64,000 nt of DNA from Jannaschia sp. W003 (GCF_025144335.1 NZ_CP083539.1:1365501-1429500); one strand, 5' to 3'. Shown: positions 34,575 to 43,516, counted from the stretch's first letter. Notes: generated by a model not told the origin, from the sequence alone. Numbers and translations are program-made.

Positions 34575-36245
34575 TCAAGCCGCGATCTCCTCCGTGGAGA
34601 TCGCGTAGAGCTCCTCGGCCCCGGTCCGCGCCTTCGCCATCTCCGCCAAGGCCTCGGGCAGCATCCGCCCGGCGGCGAAGCGCGCGATGCCGGCGCGCGA
34701 GGCGTCGGCCGCGGCGGCGCGCAGGTGATAGTGCGCCCCCAGCACGCGGGCGAACGCGGCGAGGTAGGCGACCGAGCCGGCGAAGCGGTCCTGCATGTCC
34801 TGCGCCAGCATCCACTCGGTGAGCGTCCGCAGCTCGGCAGAGGCAGCGCGCAGCCCCTCGTGGTCGGCCTCGGCCACCTCGTCCAGCAGGGCGAAGGCCG
34901 CCGCGCCGCCGTCGGCGAGCTTGCGGCCTACGAGGTCCATGGCCTGGATGCCGTTGGTGCCCTCGTAGATCGCCGTCACGCGCACGTCGCGCAGGAACTG
35001 GGCGGCGCCGGTCTCCTCCACGAAGCCCATGCCGCCGTGGACCTGGATGCCGTCGCCGGCGACCTTGATGCCGGTGTCGGTGCCGAAGGCCTTGGCGATC
35101 GGGGTGAGGAAGGCGCCGCGGGCGCGCCACTCCGCGTCCCCCGTGGCCCGGCCCATGTCGAGCGCGACCGCGCAGTCGAGGCAGAGGGCGCGGGCGGCGA
35201 AGGTCTCGGACTTCATGGTCAGGACCGCGCGGCGCACGTCGGCGTGCTCCAGGATCGAGCCGTCCTCGACGTGGGAGCGACCCTGCCGCCGCTCCAGCGC
35301 GTAGGCGACCGCGTGCTGCAGCGCCCGCTCGGCCACGCCCAATCCTTGCACGCCCACGCCGAGGCGGGCGTTGTTCATCATCGTGAACATGGCGGCCATG
35401 CCCCGGTGCGGCTCGCCCACCAGCCAGCCGCGCGCGCCGTCGTACTGCATCACGGCGGTGGGCGAGCCGTGGAGGCCGAGCTTGTGCTCCAGCGAGACCA
35501 CGTGGAGGTCGTTGGCCGGCCCCGGCGTGCCGTCCTCGTTCGGGATGCGCTTCGGCACCATGAAGAGGCTGATCCCCTTGGTGCCCTCGGCGGCATCCGG
35601 CAGGCGCGCGAGCACGAGGTGGCAGACGTTCTCGGCCATGTCGTGATCGCCCCAGGAGATGTAGATCTTCTGGCCGGTGACCTTGTAGCTGCCGTCGCCC
35701 TGCGGCTCGGCGCGCGTCTTCAGCGCGCCCACGTCGGAGCCGGCCTGCGGCTCGGTGAGGTTCATGGTGCCGGTCCACTCGCCCGAGATGAGCTTGGGGA
35801 TGTAAAGTTCCTGGATCTCCGCGGAGGCGTGGGCCTCCAGCGCCTCGATCTGGCCCTGACTCATGAGCGGGTTGAGCTGGAGGGCCAGGCAGGCCGAGGA
35901 GAGCATCTCGTTGACGGCGGTGGCGAGGGTGATGGGCAGCCCCATGCCCCCGAAGTCCTCCGGGGCCGACATGCCGATCCAGCCGCCCTCGGCGATGGCG
36001 CGGAAGCCCTCGGCGTAGCCCGGCGAGGTGCGCACCACGCCGTTCTCCAGCCGTGCGGGGTGGAGGTCGCCCTCGCGGTTCAGGGGGGCGAGCACCTCCT
36101 CGCACAGGCGCCCGGCCTCGGTGAGGATGGCGTCGACGGTCTCGGGGGTGGCCTCGGCGAAGGTCTCGGTGGCGGCGACGCGGTCGAAGCCGACCACGTG
36201 GTCGAGGCAGAAGCGGATGTCGGAGACGGGAGCACGGTAGGGCAT
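34575..36245 (-). CDS. acyl-CoA dehydrogenase (FadE/DmdC-like, with C-terminal extension)
   Basis: This 556-residue FAD-dependent enzyme introduces a trans-2 double bond into acyl-CoA thioesters. It has the N-terminal family helix (MPYRAPVSDIRFCLDHVVGF), the FAD-binding GTMNLTEPQAGSDVG, and the catalytic Glu region AIYEGTNGIQAMDLVGRKL. A C-terminal helical domain of about 130 residues is typical of the larger members, which include the methylmercaptopropionyl-CoA dehydrogenase DmdC. The substrate is not readable. The start is taken at the MPYRAP codon. The MBL hydrolase gene lies directly downstream. Confidence 0.92.
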   Translation of the reverse strand: MPYRAPVSDIRFCLDHVVGFDRVAATETFAEATPETVDAILTEAGRLCEEVLAPLNREGDLHPARLENGVVRTSPGYAEGFRAIAEGGWIGMSAPEDFGGMGLPITLATAVNEMLSSACLALQLNPLMSQGQIEALEAHASAEIQELYIPKLISGEWTGTMNLTEPQAGSDVGALKTRAEPQGDGSYKVTGQKIYISWGDHDMAENVCHLVLARLPDAAEGTKGISLFMVPKRIPNEDGTPGPANDLHVVSLEHKLGLHGSPTAVMQYDGARGWLVGEPHRGMAAMFTMMNNARLGVGVQGLGVAERALQHAVAYALERRQGRSHVEDGSILEHADVRRAVLTMKSETFAARALCLDCAVALDMGRATGDAEWRARGAFLTPIAKAFGTDTGIKVAGDGIQVHGGMGFVEETGAAQFLRDVRVTAIYEGTNGIQAMDLVGRKLADGGAAAFALLDEVAEADHEGLRAASAELRTLTEWMLAQDMQDRFAGSVAYLAAFARVLGAHYHLRAAAADASRAGIARFAAGRMLPEALAEMAKARTGAEELYAISTEEIAA

Positions 36246-36317
36246 CGGGGACCTCACTCTGGCGCGGGCGCGCGGGCGGCGCTATGCGGCTGCGCGGAAG
36301 GTAGGGCGGGCGCACCC

Positions 36318-37274
36318 ATGGCGGCAACCGGAACACCGCGTCACGGCACGATCCGCGACGCCGCGCTCGCGGGCCGGCTGATCGCGCGCGGCGGGCTGGT
36401 CGCGTTCCCCACCGAGACGGTCTACGGCCTCGGTGCTGATGCCCGCGACGGGCGCGCCGTGGCGCGCATCTACGAAGCCAAGGGCCGGCCCGCCTTCAAC
36501 CCGCTGATCGTCCACGTGGCGGACTTGGCCGCCGCCCGGCGCATCGCCCGGCTGGACGCCGTGGCCGAGCGGCTGGCGGAGGCGTTCTGGCCCGGCCCCC
36601 TGACGCTGGTGCTTCCCCTCGCCGAGGGGCACGGGCTCGCCTCGCTGGTGCTGGCCGGGCTGGACACCGTGGCCGTGCGCGTACCCGCCGCTGCCCCGGC
36701 GCAGGCGGTGCTGCGGGCGGCGGGGGTGCCGGTGGCGGCGCCGTCGGCCAACCCGTCGGGGCGGCTCTCGCCGACGCGGGCGGAGCACGTCGTGGCGGGC
36801 CTCGGGGACCGGGTCGACGCGGTGCTCGACGGGGGCGCCTGCGCGGTGGGGCTGGAGTCCACGATCCTGCGCGCCGACCCCCCGACGCTCCTGCGCGAGG
36901 GGGGGCTCGCGGCCGAGCGGATCGAGGCGCTGCTGGGCCGCCCGCTGCCCCGCGACGTGACGCCGGGGCGGGTGGCGGCGCCGGGGCAGCTCGCCTCGCA
37001 TTACGCGCCCGCGCGACCCCTCGCGATGGACGTGGCAACCTTCGCGCCGGATGCGGTGCGGATCGGGTTCGGGGCGGCGCGGGGCGACCTGTCGCTCTCG
37101 CCCGCGGGCGACGTGGCCGAGGCGGCGGCGTCGCTCTTCGACGTGCTGCACCGGGCCGACGCGCTGGCCGGGGCGCGGGGGGCGTCACGGATCGAGGTCG
37201 CGCCGGTGCCGGAGCGGGGACTGGGGCGCGCCGTGAACGACCGTCTGCGCCGGGCGGCGGCTCCGCGCGCCTAG
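36318..37274 (+). CDS. sua5: L-threonylcarbamoyladenylate synthase (Sua5/TsaC)
   Basis: This enzyme makes threonylcarbamoyl-AMP from Thr, bicarbonate and ATP for the t6A37 tRNA modification. The 318-residue length shows the two-domain Sua5 form: the YrdC domain (FPTETVYGLGADA, KGRPAFNPLIVHV, APSANPSGRLSPTRAEHV) followed by the Sua5 domain (about 205-318) that closes the active site. Inter-domain residues ASHYAPARPL are present. It is divergent from the acyl-CoA dehydrogenase gene and its stop overlaps that of the convergent yqgE. Confidence 0.95.
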   Translation: MAATGTPRHGTIRDAALAGRLIARGGLVAFPTETVYGLGADARDGRAVARIYEAKGRPAFNPLIVHVADLAAARRIARLDAVAERLAEAFWPGPLTLVLPLAEGHGLASLVLAGLDTVAVRVPAAAPAQAVLRAAGVPVAAPSANPSGRLSPTRAEHVVAGLGDRVDAVLDGGACAVGLESTILRADPPTLLREGGLAAERIEALLGRPLPRDVTPGRVAAPGQLASHYAPARPLAMDVATFAPDAVRIGFGAARGDLSLSPAGDVAEAAASLFDVLHRADALAGARGASRIEVAPVPERGLGRAVNDRLRRAAAPRA

Positions 37275-37846
37275 GCCCGGCCCGCCTGCGCCGACAGGCC
37301 GCCCGCCGCGACCCCGAGCGAGCCGGCGGCGAGGCGCCACTTCGCGTCCGCGTCCCCGTGGAAGGTGATCGCCGGATCGGCGGGCACCGTGAGCCAGACG
37401 TTGGCGAGCACCTCGGCCTCGAGCTGTCCCGCGCCCCAGCCGGCGTAGCCCAGCGCCACGAGCACGTCCCCCGGCGCCTCGCCCGAAGCGACCGCCTCCA
37501 GCGCCTCGGCGGAGGCGCTGAGCGCGTGGCCGTCGTCGACGTGGAGCGTCGATCCGCCAGGCCGCCAGGCGGGATCGTGGAGCACGAAGGGACGCCGCGT
37601 CTCGACCGGGCCGCCCACGTGGACGGGGCCGCGCGCCGCCAGCCGCCGCACGAGGGCGGGCAGGTCGCCCTCCGCCCCGTCCGCCACCACGACGCGGCCT
37701 GGCCGGTTCAGCACCAGCCCCATCGCACCTTCCGCGGAATGGGCGCAGACCAGCACCACCGTGCCGCGGAAGTCCGCGCCCTGCAGCGCGGGCATGGCGG
37801 CCAGCAACGTGCCGGTGAAACCGGCGGGTTCCAGTTCGGGTGCCAT
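37271..37846 (-). CDS. yqgE: YqgE/AlgH family protein
   Basis: This 191-residue UPF0301 protein has the N-terminal FTGTLLAAMPALQGADFRGTV, then GAMGLVLNRPG and VHVGGPVETRRPFVLHD, all family markers. The molecular role is unsettled, despite an early link to alginate regulation in Pseudomonas. It is cytoplasmic. It is divergent from the DsbD N-domain gene with a 155-base gap, an arrangement I recall from Rhodobacterales; it converges with sua5. Confidence 0.93.
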   Translation of the reverse strand: MAPELEPAGFTGTLLAAMPALQGADFRGTVVLVCAHSAEGAMGLVLNRPGRVVVADGAEGDLPALVRRLAARGPVHVGGPVETRRPFVLHDPAWRPGGSTLHVDDGHALSASAEALEAVASGEAPGDVLVALGYAGWGAGQLEAEVLANVWLTVPADPAITFHGDADAKWRLAAGSLGVAAGGLSAQAGRA

Positions 37847-38001
37847 GGCGGAACGCTAAGGGGGCGGCCGCGCTGAAGCAAGGTTCATGTATCGGAAGGG
37901 AAAGGGATTTCCCCCCATGGGCGTGGATCCGCCGCCGGGGCGTTGATGTGATGGAGGGGACGTGATTTCCCACCGCTTCGCACGGCGCGTAGGCAAGCCC
38001 C

Positions 38002-38817
38002 ATGCCGATCCGAATCCCCCTAGCCCCGCTCCTCCTCGCCGCCGCGCTCGCCCTGGGCGGGGCCGCCACAGCGCGCGCGCAGGCGTTCGGCGACGTCTCC
38101 GAGGTGCTGCGCATCGAGGTGCTGCCCGGCTGGCGCGAGGCGGGGGGCACGCACGTGGCGGGGCTGCGCTTCCACCTGCGCCCCGGTTGGAAGACCTACT
38201 GGCGCAGCGCCGGCTCGCTCGGCATCTCGCCGGCCTTCGACTGGCGCGGCGCCGAGAACCTGGCGGGGATCGCGCCGCGCTGGCCCGCGCCGAAGGTGTT
38301 CGCCGGGCCGGGCGGGCGGTCGGTGGGCTACGACGAGGGCTTCGTGCTGCCGCTGGTGGTGCGCCCGCGCGACGCGGGCGCCCCTGTCCGCCTGCGGGGC
38401 CGCGTCGACCTCGGGGTCTGCGCTGACATCTGCGTGCCCGCCTCGGTGCGGATCGACGCGGCGCTGCCCGCGGCGGGCGCGCGCGACGGGCGGATCGAGG
38501 CGGCGCTGGCGCGGGCGCCGCGGCGCGAGGGCTCGGCCCAGTGCCGGGTGCGCCCGCACGGGCGCGGCGTGGCGATCGAGGCCGAGATCCGCGCCCCCGC
38601 GATGGGCCCCCGCGAGGCGGTGGTGATCGAGCTGGACGCCCCGGGCCTGTGGGTCGGCGACGCCGCGGTGCGCCGCGAGGGCGCCACGCTCCATGCCGCG
38701 GCCCCGGTCGAGGCGAGGGAGGGCGCGGCGCTCGCGGTGGACCGCGGCGCGGTGCGGCTGACGGTGATCGGCCCGCGCGGCGCCGTGGAGATCGAGGGGT
38801 GCGGCGGCGCGGGCTGA
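38002..38817 (+). CDS. exported DsbD N-terminal domain-like protein
   Basis: This 271-residue periplasmic protein has a signal peptide (LAPLLLAAALALGGAATARAQA) and the immunoglobulin-like alpha domain of DsbD: GLRFHLRPGWKTYWRSAGS, YDEGFVLPLVV, and the redox Cys pair in VDLGVCADICVPAS. The DsbD membrane and thioredoxin domains are absent, so it must accept electrons from a separate partner (ScsB/CcdA type), which is not in the window. It may serve in periplasmic thiol reduction. Confidence 0.88.
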   Translation: MPIRIPLAPLLLAAALALGGAATARAQAFGDVSEVLRIEVLPGWREAGGTHVAGLRFHLRPGWKTYWRSAGSLGISPAFDWRGAENLAGIAPRWPAPKVFAGPGGRSVGYDEGFVLPLVVRPRDAGAPVRLRGRVDLGVCADICVPASVRIDAALPAAGARDGRIEAALARAPRREGSAQCRVRPHGRGVAIEAEIRAPAMGPREAVVIELDAPGLWVGDAAVRREGATLHAAAPVEAREGAALAVDRGAVRLTVIGPRGAVEIEGCGGAG

Positions 38818-38823
38818 GTGGTC

Positions 38824-39576
38824 TCAGGCCTTGTCGTCGTCGTCCTCGCCCTCGGGCAGGTTGAACAGGGTGTCGGCGGACAGGCCATCGCGCTTGCGCC
38901 GCGCCGCCTCGTCCTCGTCGTCGCCCGAGAGCGTGAACGTCTCCAGCCCCGAGATCGCCGAGGGGATGCGCGGCTCGGTGTCCATCTCCAGCGACTGCTC
39001 GGTGGACACCAGCTTGCGGCGCTCGTCGTCCGACATCACCGCGCCCTCGGCGGCCTTCTTCGCGGCGGCCTTTTGCACGGCGGCGTCCAGCTCGGACTGC
39101 TTGCAAAGCCCGAGGGCCACGGGATCGACGGGCTGCAGGTTCTGGATGTTCCAGTGCGTGCGCTCGCGGATCGACTGGATCGTGGGCTTCGTGGTGCCCA
39201 CCAGCTTCGAGATCTGCGCGTCGGCCAGCTCGGGGTGGAACTTCACCAGCCACAGGATCGCGGCGGGGCGGTCCTGGCGCTTTGACAGCGGGGTGTAGCG
39301 GGGGCCTCGGCGCTTCTCCTCGCCCACCGAGGCAGGGTTGAACTTCAGCTTCAGGGGCCGCGTCGGGTCCTTCTCGGAGGCCTCGATGCTCGCGCGGTCG
39401 AGCTGGCTGTTGGCGACGGGGTCGAAGCCGCGCACGCCCACGGCCACGTCGCCGTCGGCGATGCCCTGGACCTCCAGCTCGTGGAGCCCGCAGAAGTCGC
39501 CGATCTGCTTGAAGGTGAGCGTGGTGTTCTCGACCAGCCACACGGCGGTGGCCTTGGCGTGGAGCGGTTTGTTCAT
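38824..39576 (-). CDS. trcR: cell cycle transcriptional regulator TrcR (DUF1013)
   Basis: This 250-residue protein, restricted to alphaproteobacteria, is known as TrcR or DUF1013. It begins with a helix-turn-helix-like part (LHAKATAVWLVENTTLTFKQ, IGDFCGLHELEVQ) and continues with RQDRPAAILWLVKFHPELAD and LVGTTKPTIQSIRERTHWN. The C-terminus is acidic (PEGEDDDDKA). It is thought to act in cell-cycle gene expression. GGAGGCG lies upstream of ATG 39576. It is divergent from the RNase T2 gene. Confidence 0.93.
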   Translation of the reverse strand: MNKPLHAKATAVWLVENTTLTFKQIGDFCGLHELEVQGIADGDVAVGVRGFDPVANSQLDRASIEASEKDPTRPLKLKFNPASVGEEKRRGPRYTPLSKRQDRPAAILWLVKFHPELADAQISKLVGTTKPTIQSIRERTHWNIQNLQPVDPVALGLCKQSELDAAVQKAAAKKAAEGAVMSDDERRKLVSTEQSLEMDTEPRIPSAISGLETFTLSGDDEDEAARRKRDGLSADTLFNLPEGEDDDDKA

Positions 39577-39687
39577 GCGTTCGCCTCCTGCGATGACTTC
39601 CCCGATCGCCGGCGCCGCCGGCGGCGGAGCCATCTCCGCGGGTTCTCGCTGTCGGGGAACTTGGGGCGCTGTATAGGGAAGACGACC

Positions 39688-40356
39688 ATGCGGGAAAAGA
39701 CCCCATTCGGACGCTGGGGAACGGCGCTCCTGGCGCTCCTGGCGCTGCTGGCTCTGGGCGGCGCCGCGCGGGCCGACGGCGAGCGGCCGGGCGCGTTCGA
39801 CCACTACGTGCTGGCCTTGAGCTGGACGCCCGCATGGTGCGCGCTGGAGGGCGACGCCCGCGGCGCGGCGGAGTGCGACGCGGGCACGGGGCGCGGGTTC
39901 ACGCTGCACGGGCTCTGGCCGCAGGACGGCGGCGGCTGGCCGGCCTACTGCCCCACCGCCGAGCGCGCGCCGTCCCGCGCGCGCACGGCAGAGGAGGCGG
40001 ACCTCTACGGCTCGAGCGGACTGGCTTGGCATCAGTGGCGCAAGCACGGCACCTGCACGGGGCTGTCGGCCGACGAGTACTACCGCCTCGCCCGCGAGGC
40101 CCATGCCCGGGTCGAGCGGCCCGCGGTGCTCGAGGCCCTGGAGCGGGCGGTGACGCTGCCCGCGGCGGTCGTCGAGGAGGCGTTCCTCGAGGCCAACCCG
40201 GACTTTCCCGCCGACGGCGTGACGGTGCTGTGCCGCGAGGGGCGCATCCGCGAGGTGCGCCTGTGCCTCACGCGCGGGCTGGACCCGCGGAGCTGCGAGG
40301 GGCGCGCCCGGCGGGACTGCACGCTCGGCGACGCGCTCTTGGAGCCTGCGCGCTAG
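39688..40356 (+). CDS. exported ribonuclease T2
   Basis: This 222-residue secreted endoribonuclease has a signal peptide ending near GGAARADG. Both T2 catalytic segments are present: CAS I GFTLHGLWPQ and CAS II AWHQWRKHGTC, giving the His/Glu-type/His set with Gln in the position often held by Glu (usual HEWxKHGTC). Several Cys are placed for disulfides. It would degrade RNA in the periplasm or outside. It is a single gene, convergent with the GGDEF-EAL gene (stops overlap). Confidence 0.92.
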   Translation: MREKTPFGRWGTALLALLALLALGGAARADGERPGAFDHYVLALSWTPAWCALEGDARGAAECDAGTGRGFTLHGLWPQDGGGWPAYCPTAERAPSRARTAEEADLYGSSGLAWHQWRKHGTCTGLSADEYYRLAREAHARVERPAVLEALERAVTLPAAVVEEAFLEANPDFPADGVTVLCREGRIREVRLCLTRGLDPRSCEGRARRDCTLGDALLEPAR

Positions 40357-41753
40357 CGCAGGCGCGCGGCCCACTCGGCCACCGGCGCGGGGCGCCCGAG
40401 GTGGAAGCCCTGGCCCCACCGCGCGCCGAGGCCCTGCACGAGTTCGGCGTCGATCGGGGTCTCGATGCCCTCGGCCAGCAGCACGAAGCCCATTGCGTCC
40501 GCCATGCCCGCCACGCCGCGCACCATCGCCTCCGCGCGCGGGCATTCGCCCAGACCGGACAGCAGGGCGCGGTCGAGCTTCACCACGTCGGGAGCGAGGT
40601 CCAGCATCCGGTCGAGGTTGCTCAGCCCGGTGCCGAAGTCGTCGAGGGCGATGCGCGTGCCGCGCGTCCGCGCGCCCCCCAGCGCCGCGCGGGCGCGGTC
40701 GGGACAGGTCACCACGGCGCTCTCCAGCAGCTCCAGCATCAGGCGGTCGGTGGGCAGGCGGTCCATGAGGGCGCGCAGCCAGGCGCGGCTCTGCGACTGG
40801 TCGTCCTCCAGCGCGCCGGCGGAGACGTTGAACGACACGAAGAGGGGGCGGCCCGCCTCCACGAAGGGACGGGCCGCGTCCACGGCCAGATCCACGAACA
40901 GCGCCGCGGTGTCCCCATCGAGGCGGTCGAGGCGGTGGAGGAAGTCGGCCGGGCGCATGGTGCGCCCGTCGCCCCGCGTCCACCGCAGCAGCGCCTCGAC
41001 GCCCACCGCGCGGCCCGAAGCGAGGTCCCAGATCGGCTGCACGTGGTAGCCGAGCTGCCCGGAGCGGATCGCCGCCTGCACCTCGTCCACCGTGGGGCCC
41101 TTGGGATGGACCGGCCCAGCGGCGAGCGCCACCCGGTCGCCCCCCAGGCGCTTGGCCCGCCGGAGCGCCGCCTCGGCGGCCATGAGCGCGCGGGCCCGCG
41201 CCTCGCCGCCCGACAGCCGAACCACGCCCGCCGACACCGTCCGCGAGATGCGAGTGCCGCTCGCCTCCACCGAGGTGCGGGTTACGTGGATGCGCAGCGC
41301 CTCGGCGAAGTCGATCGCGGCATCCGTCCCCCCGGAGGCGAGCCAGAACACGAAGCGCCCGCCGTCGAGCCGCTCCATCGCCGCGCCGGGGGGCATGGTG
41401 CGGCGGGAGACGTCGGCGATCCGTTCGAGCAGGCGGTCGCCGATGTCGGGGCCGGCCGCCTCGTTCAGCCGCGCCAGCCCGTCAACGTCGACGAGCACCA
41501 GCGCCTCGGGGCGCCCGCCGGCGGGGGGCTCCGCCGCGGGCACGGGAACGGCCGCCGCAGCGGGCAGGGGCACGGGGCGCAGCCCGTCGGCGCGACCGCC
41601 GCGCCCACGGACAGCGGTGCCGGCGGCGAACGCGCCCGCCCCGCAGACGCCGCCGAGAATGAAGGCCGAGAGAAGTTCCAAGACGCGGCCCCCGTTTGGC
41701 GACGCTGCCTTACGGTAGGGCACTTTGCCGGCATCAATGCGGCATTTTACCAT
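40353..41753 (-). CDS. GGDEF-EAL protein with degenerate GGDEF motif
   Basis: This 466-residue signalling protein has an N-terminal membrane helix (LLSAFILGGVCGAGAFAAG), a GGDEF-like domain whose signature is degenerate (ERLDGGRFVFWL in place of GGDEF), and a C-terminal EAL domain with catalytic residues kept: VEALLRW, FNVSAGAL, LDDFGTGLSNLD, LLAEGIET and QGFHLGRP. It is most likely a membrane-bound cyclic-di-GMP phosphodiesterase. The start is uncertain: ATG 41753 lies in an AT-rich, promoter-like stretch and lacks a ribosome-binding site. GTG 41723 or TTG 41681 are alternatives. Confidence 0.88.
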   Translation of the reverse strand: MVKCRIDAGKVPYRKAASPNGGRVLELLSAFILGGVCGAGAFAAGTAVRGRGGRADGLRPVPLPAAAAVPVPAAEPPAGGRPEALVLVDVDGLARLNEAAGPDIGDRLLERIADVSRRTMPPGAAMERLDGGRFVFWLASGGTDAAIDFAEALRIHVTRTSVEASGTRISRTVSAGVVRLSGGEARARALMAAEAALRRAKRLGGDRVALAAGPVHPKGPTVDEVQAAIRSGQLGYHVQPIWDLASGRAVGVEALLRWTRGDGRTMRPADFLHRLDRLDGDTAALFVDLAVDAARPFVEAGRPLFVSFNVSAGALEDDQSQSRAWLRALMDRLPTDRLMLELLESAVVTCPDRARAALGGARTRGTRIALDDFGTGLSNLDRMLDLAPDVVKLDRALLSGLGECPRAEAMVRGVAGMADAMGFVLLAEGIETPIDAELVQGLGARWGQGFHLGRPAPVAEWAARLR

Positions 41754-41763
41754 GAATAATGGG

Positions 41764-42360
41764 TCAATAGCGCCGCCGCGAGGACAATGCCGCCCGCAGC
41801 GTCCCATCGTCCAGGTAATCGAGCTCTCCGCCCACCGGCACGCCCTGCGCCAGCCCGGTGATCGCGACGCCCGTGGGCTCCAGCTCGCGCGCCACGTAGT
41901 GAGCGGTGGTCTGGCCGTCCACGGTGGCGTTGAGGGCCAGGATCACCTCCTCGACGCCCTCGGCGGCCACGCGGTCGCGCAGCTGCGGGATGCGCAGGTC
42001 CTCGGGGCCCACGTCGTCGAGCGGCGAGAGCGTGCCGCCGAGCACGTGGTAGCGCCCGCCGAACACCTGCGCGCGCTCCATGGCCCAAAGGTCGCCCACG
42101 CCCTCGACCACGCAGAGCTGGCCGTTGGCGCGCTTCTCGGCGGAGCAGATCGCGCAGACGTCGCCGGTCGCCACGTTGCCGCAGTTCAGGCACTCGCGCA
42201 CCTGCCGCCCCACCGCGTCCATGAGCTGGGCGAGAGGCAGCATCTGCGCGTCGCGGCGCTTCACCAGATGGAGCACGGCCCGCCGCGCGGAGCGGGGGCC
42301 GAAGCCCGGCAGGCGGGCCATTGCGTCGATCAGACGCTCGATGTCGCGATGCGCTTCCAT
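41764..42360 (-). CDS. recR: recombination mediator RecR
   Basis: RecR loads RecA on gapped DNA together with RecO/RecF. The 198-residue product has the N-terminal helix-hairpin-helix ([19 protein letters not shown]), the C4 zinc finger ([16 protein letters not shown]) and the Toprim domain ([19 protein letters not shown]). The ATG at 42360 is used in place of the TTG one codon upstream. It is the last gene of the dnaX-dps-ybaB-recR block; a 9-bp stem lies between ybaB and recR. Confidence 0.97.
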   Translation of the reverse strand: MEAHRDIERLIDAMARLPGFGPRSARRAVLHLVKRRDAQMLPLAQLMDAVGRQVRECLNCGNVATGDVCAICSAEKRANGQLCVVEGVGDLWAMERAQVFGGRYHVLGGTLSPLDDVGPEDLRIPQLRDRVAAEGVEEVILALNATVDGQTTAHYVARELEPTGVAITGLAQGVPVGGELDYLDDGTLRAALSSRRRY

Positions 42361-42375
42361 CAAGCGGATATAGGG

Positions 42376-42404
42376 CTTCGGAGGCGGGGAATCACCCTCC
42401 GAAG
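42376..42404 (-). other. inverted repeat at the ybaB-recR junction
   Basis: CTTCGGAGG (42376-42384) pairs with CCTCCGAAG (42396-42404) across an 11-base loop that includes the ybaB stop codon. It could shape the mRNA between the two genes; no T-run supports termination. Confidence 0.4.
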
Positions 42405-42742
42405 GGCAGCTTCATGCCCGGCGGCAGGCCCATATTCTCGGCCATCCGCTGCATCTCCTGCTGCGAGCGGGCCTGGGCCTTCGCTTGCGCGTCCTTGATG
42501 GCGGCGAGGATCAGGTCCTCGACCATCTCCTTCTCCGATGGGTCGAAGATCGAGGGGTCGATGTCGAGCTTGGTCAGCTCGCCCTTGGCGGTGGCGGTGG
42601 CGCGCACGAGGCCCGCGCCGCTCTCGCCCTCCACGGTGATGGCGCCCAGCTCCTCCTGGAACTCGGCCATCTTGCCCTGCATCTCCTGGGCCTTCTTCAT
42701 CATGCCGGCCATGTCGCCGAGCCCGCCCAATCCCTTGAACAT
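42392..42742 (-). CDS. ybaB: YbaB/EbfC nucleoid-associated protein
   Basis: This 116-residue DNA-binding protein of the YbaB family forms dimers that clamp DNA. It has the Met/Gly-rich N-terminus ([20 protein letters not shown]), the central [20 protein letters not shown] strand region and a C-terminal helix ([20 protein letters not shown]). GAGGAGAGGCGCG precedes the ATG. It lies in the widespread dnaX-ybaB-recR neighbourhood, but a dps gene with its own terminator separates it from dnaX. Confidence 0.95.
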   Translation of the reverse strand: MFKGLGGLGDMAGMMKKAQEMQGKMAEFQEELGAITVEGESGAGLVRATATAKGELTKLDIDPSIFDPSEKEMVEDLILAAIKDAQAKAQARSQQEMQRMAENMGLPPGMKLPFGG

Positions 42743-42817
42743 CGCGCCTCTCCTCGTGGGGGTGTGGGCGACAGGTAGCGAGCGCGCCCCGCAGCAACAA
42801 GACGCCCGGACGAAGAA

Positions 42818-42843
42818 CGCCGCCCCCGGGGAAGGGGGCGGCG
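42818..42843 (-). terminator. probable terminator of dps
   Basis: CGCCGCCCCC (42818-42827) and GGGGGCGGCG (42834-42843) form a perfect 10-bp stem. On the minus strand it lies 24 bases after the dps stop and is followed by TTCTTCG. This suggests dps is its own transcription unit. Confidence 0.6.
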
Positions 42844-42867
42844 CGTTCGTGCGGTGTGGGGCGCGCG

Positions 42868-43350
42868 TCAGGCGCGGACGCGGTTGGCGCCGATGAACCA
42901 GGCGTCCTTGTCGACCTCGCGGCTCACTTCCGTGAACAGGTCCTCGACGTCGTCGTCGCCGGCCTCGCCCGCAGACTCGATCGCCTCGCGCAGGTTCCGG
43001 CCGTGGTGCTTGAAGCGCTGCACCAGCTCCTCGATGTGGTCTTGGATGTCGGTCAGCTCGACTGGGTAGGGCGCGAGCGAGGTGTTCTTCGCCGCCTCCT
43101 GGGTGGTGCCGGCGGCGTAGCCGCCCATGATGGCGACGCGCTCGGCCATCAGGTCGCTCTGCTCGCGCAGGCGGTCGGCCACCTGGTCGAGCAGCTCGTG
43201 CACGCCGATGTAGCCGGAGCCGCGCAGGTTCCAGTGCGCCTGCTTGACCGCCAGCGTCAGGTCGACGGAGTCGGCCAGGCGGGCGTTGAGCAGGTCGATC
43301 ATCTGCGATTGCGTCTGGCTCTCGAGGCCTTCGACGAAACTCTCGGGCAT
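42868..43350 (-). CDS. dps: Dps family DNA-protecting ferritin
   Basis: This 160-residue cytoplasmic Dps has ferroxidase residues in KQAHWNLRGSGYIGVHELL and DLMAERVAIMGG. The C-terminal helix ends DKDAWFIGANRVRA. It stores iron using hydrogen peroxide and protects DNA. GGAAAGG lies upstream of the ATG. It sits between dnaX and ybaB, where no gene is usually found, with a 166-base upstream gap and a terminator downstream. A second Dps-type protein with a signal peptide is encoded at 5.0 kb. Confidence 0.94.
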   Translation of the reverse strand: MPESFVEGLESQTQSQMIDLLNARLADSVDLTLAVKQAHWNLRGSGYIGVHELLDQVADRLREQSDLMAERVAIMGGYAAGTTQEAAKNTSLAPYPVELTDIQDHIEELVQRFKHHGRNLREAIESAGEAGDDDVEDLFTEVSREVDKDAWFIGANRVRA

Positions 43351-43448
43351 GGGAAATCCTTTCCGTGTCGTGCTGCGGGCCAACGACGCGGGGCGGGATT
43401 CGGTTGCACGGGGGGACGGTGCGCCCGTGCGGGGTGGGGGGTGCGGAG

Positions 43449-43484
43449 GCGAGGGGCCAGCCCCTCGCGCTCCCCGAGGTATTT
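43449..43484 (+). other. hairpin plus CGAGGTATTT element (copy 1)
   Basis: GCGAGGGGC-CA-GCCCCTCGC (43449-43468) is a 9-bp stem, followed by GCTCCCCGAGGTATTT and then a purine-rich AAGATGAGGAAG. It lies in the dnaX-dps gap but is oriented against both genes. Confidence 0.6.
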
Positions 43485-43516
43485 TCTGCAAGATGAGGAA
43501 GCCGAGTTCCGCGAGC

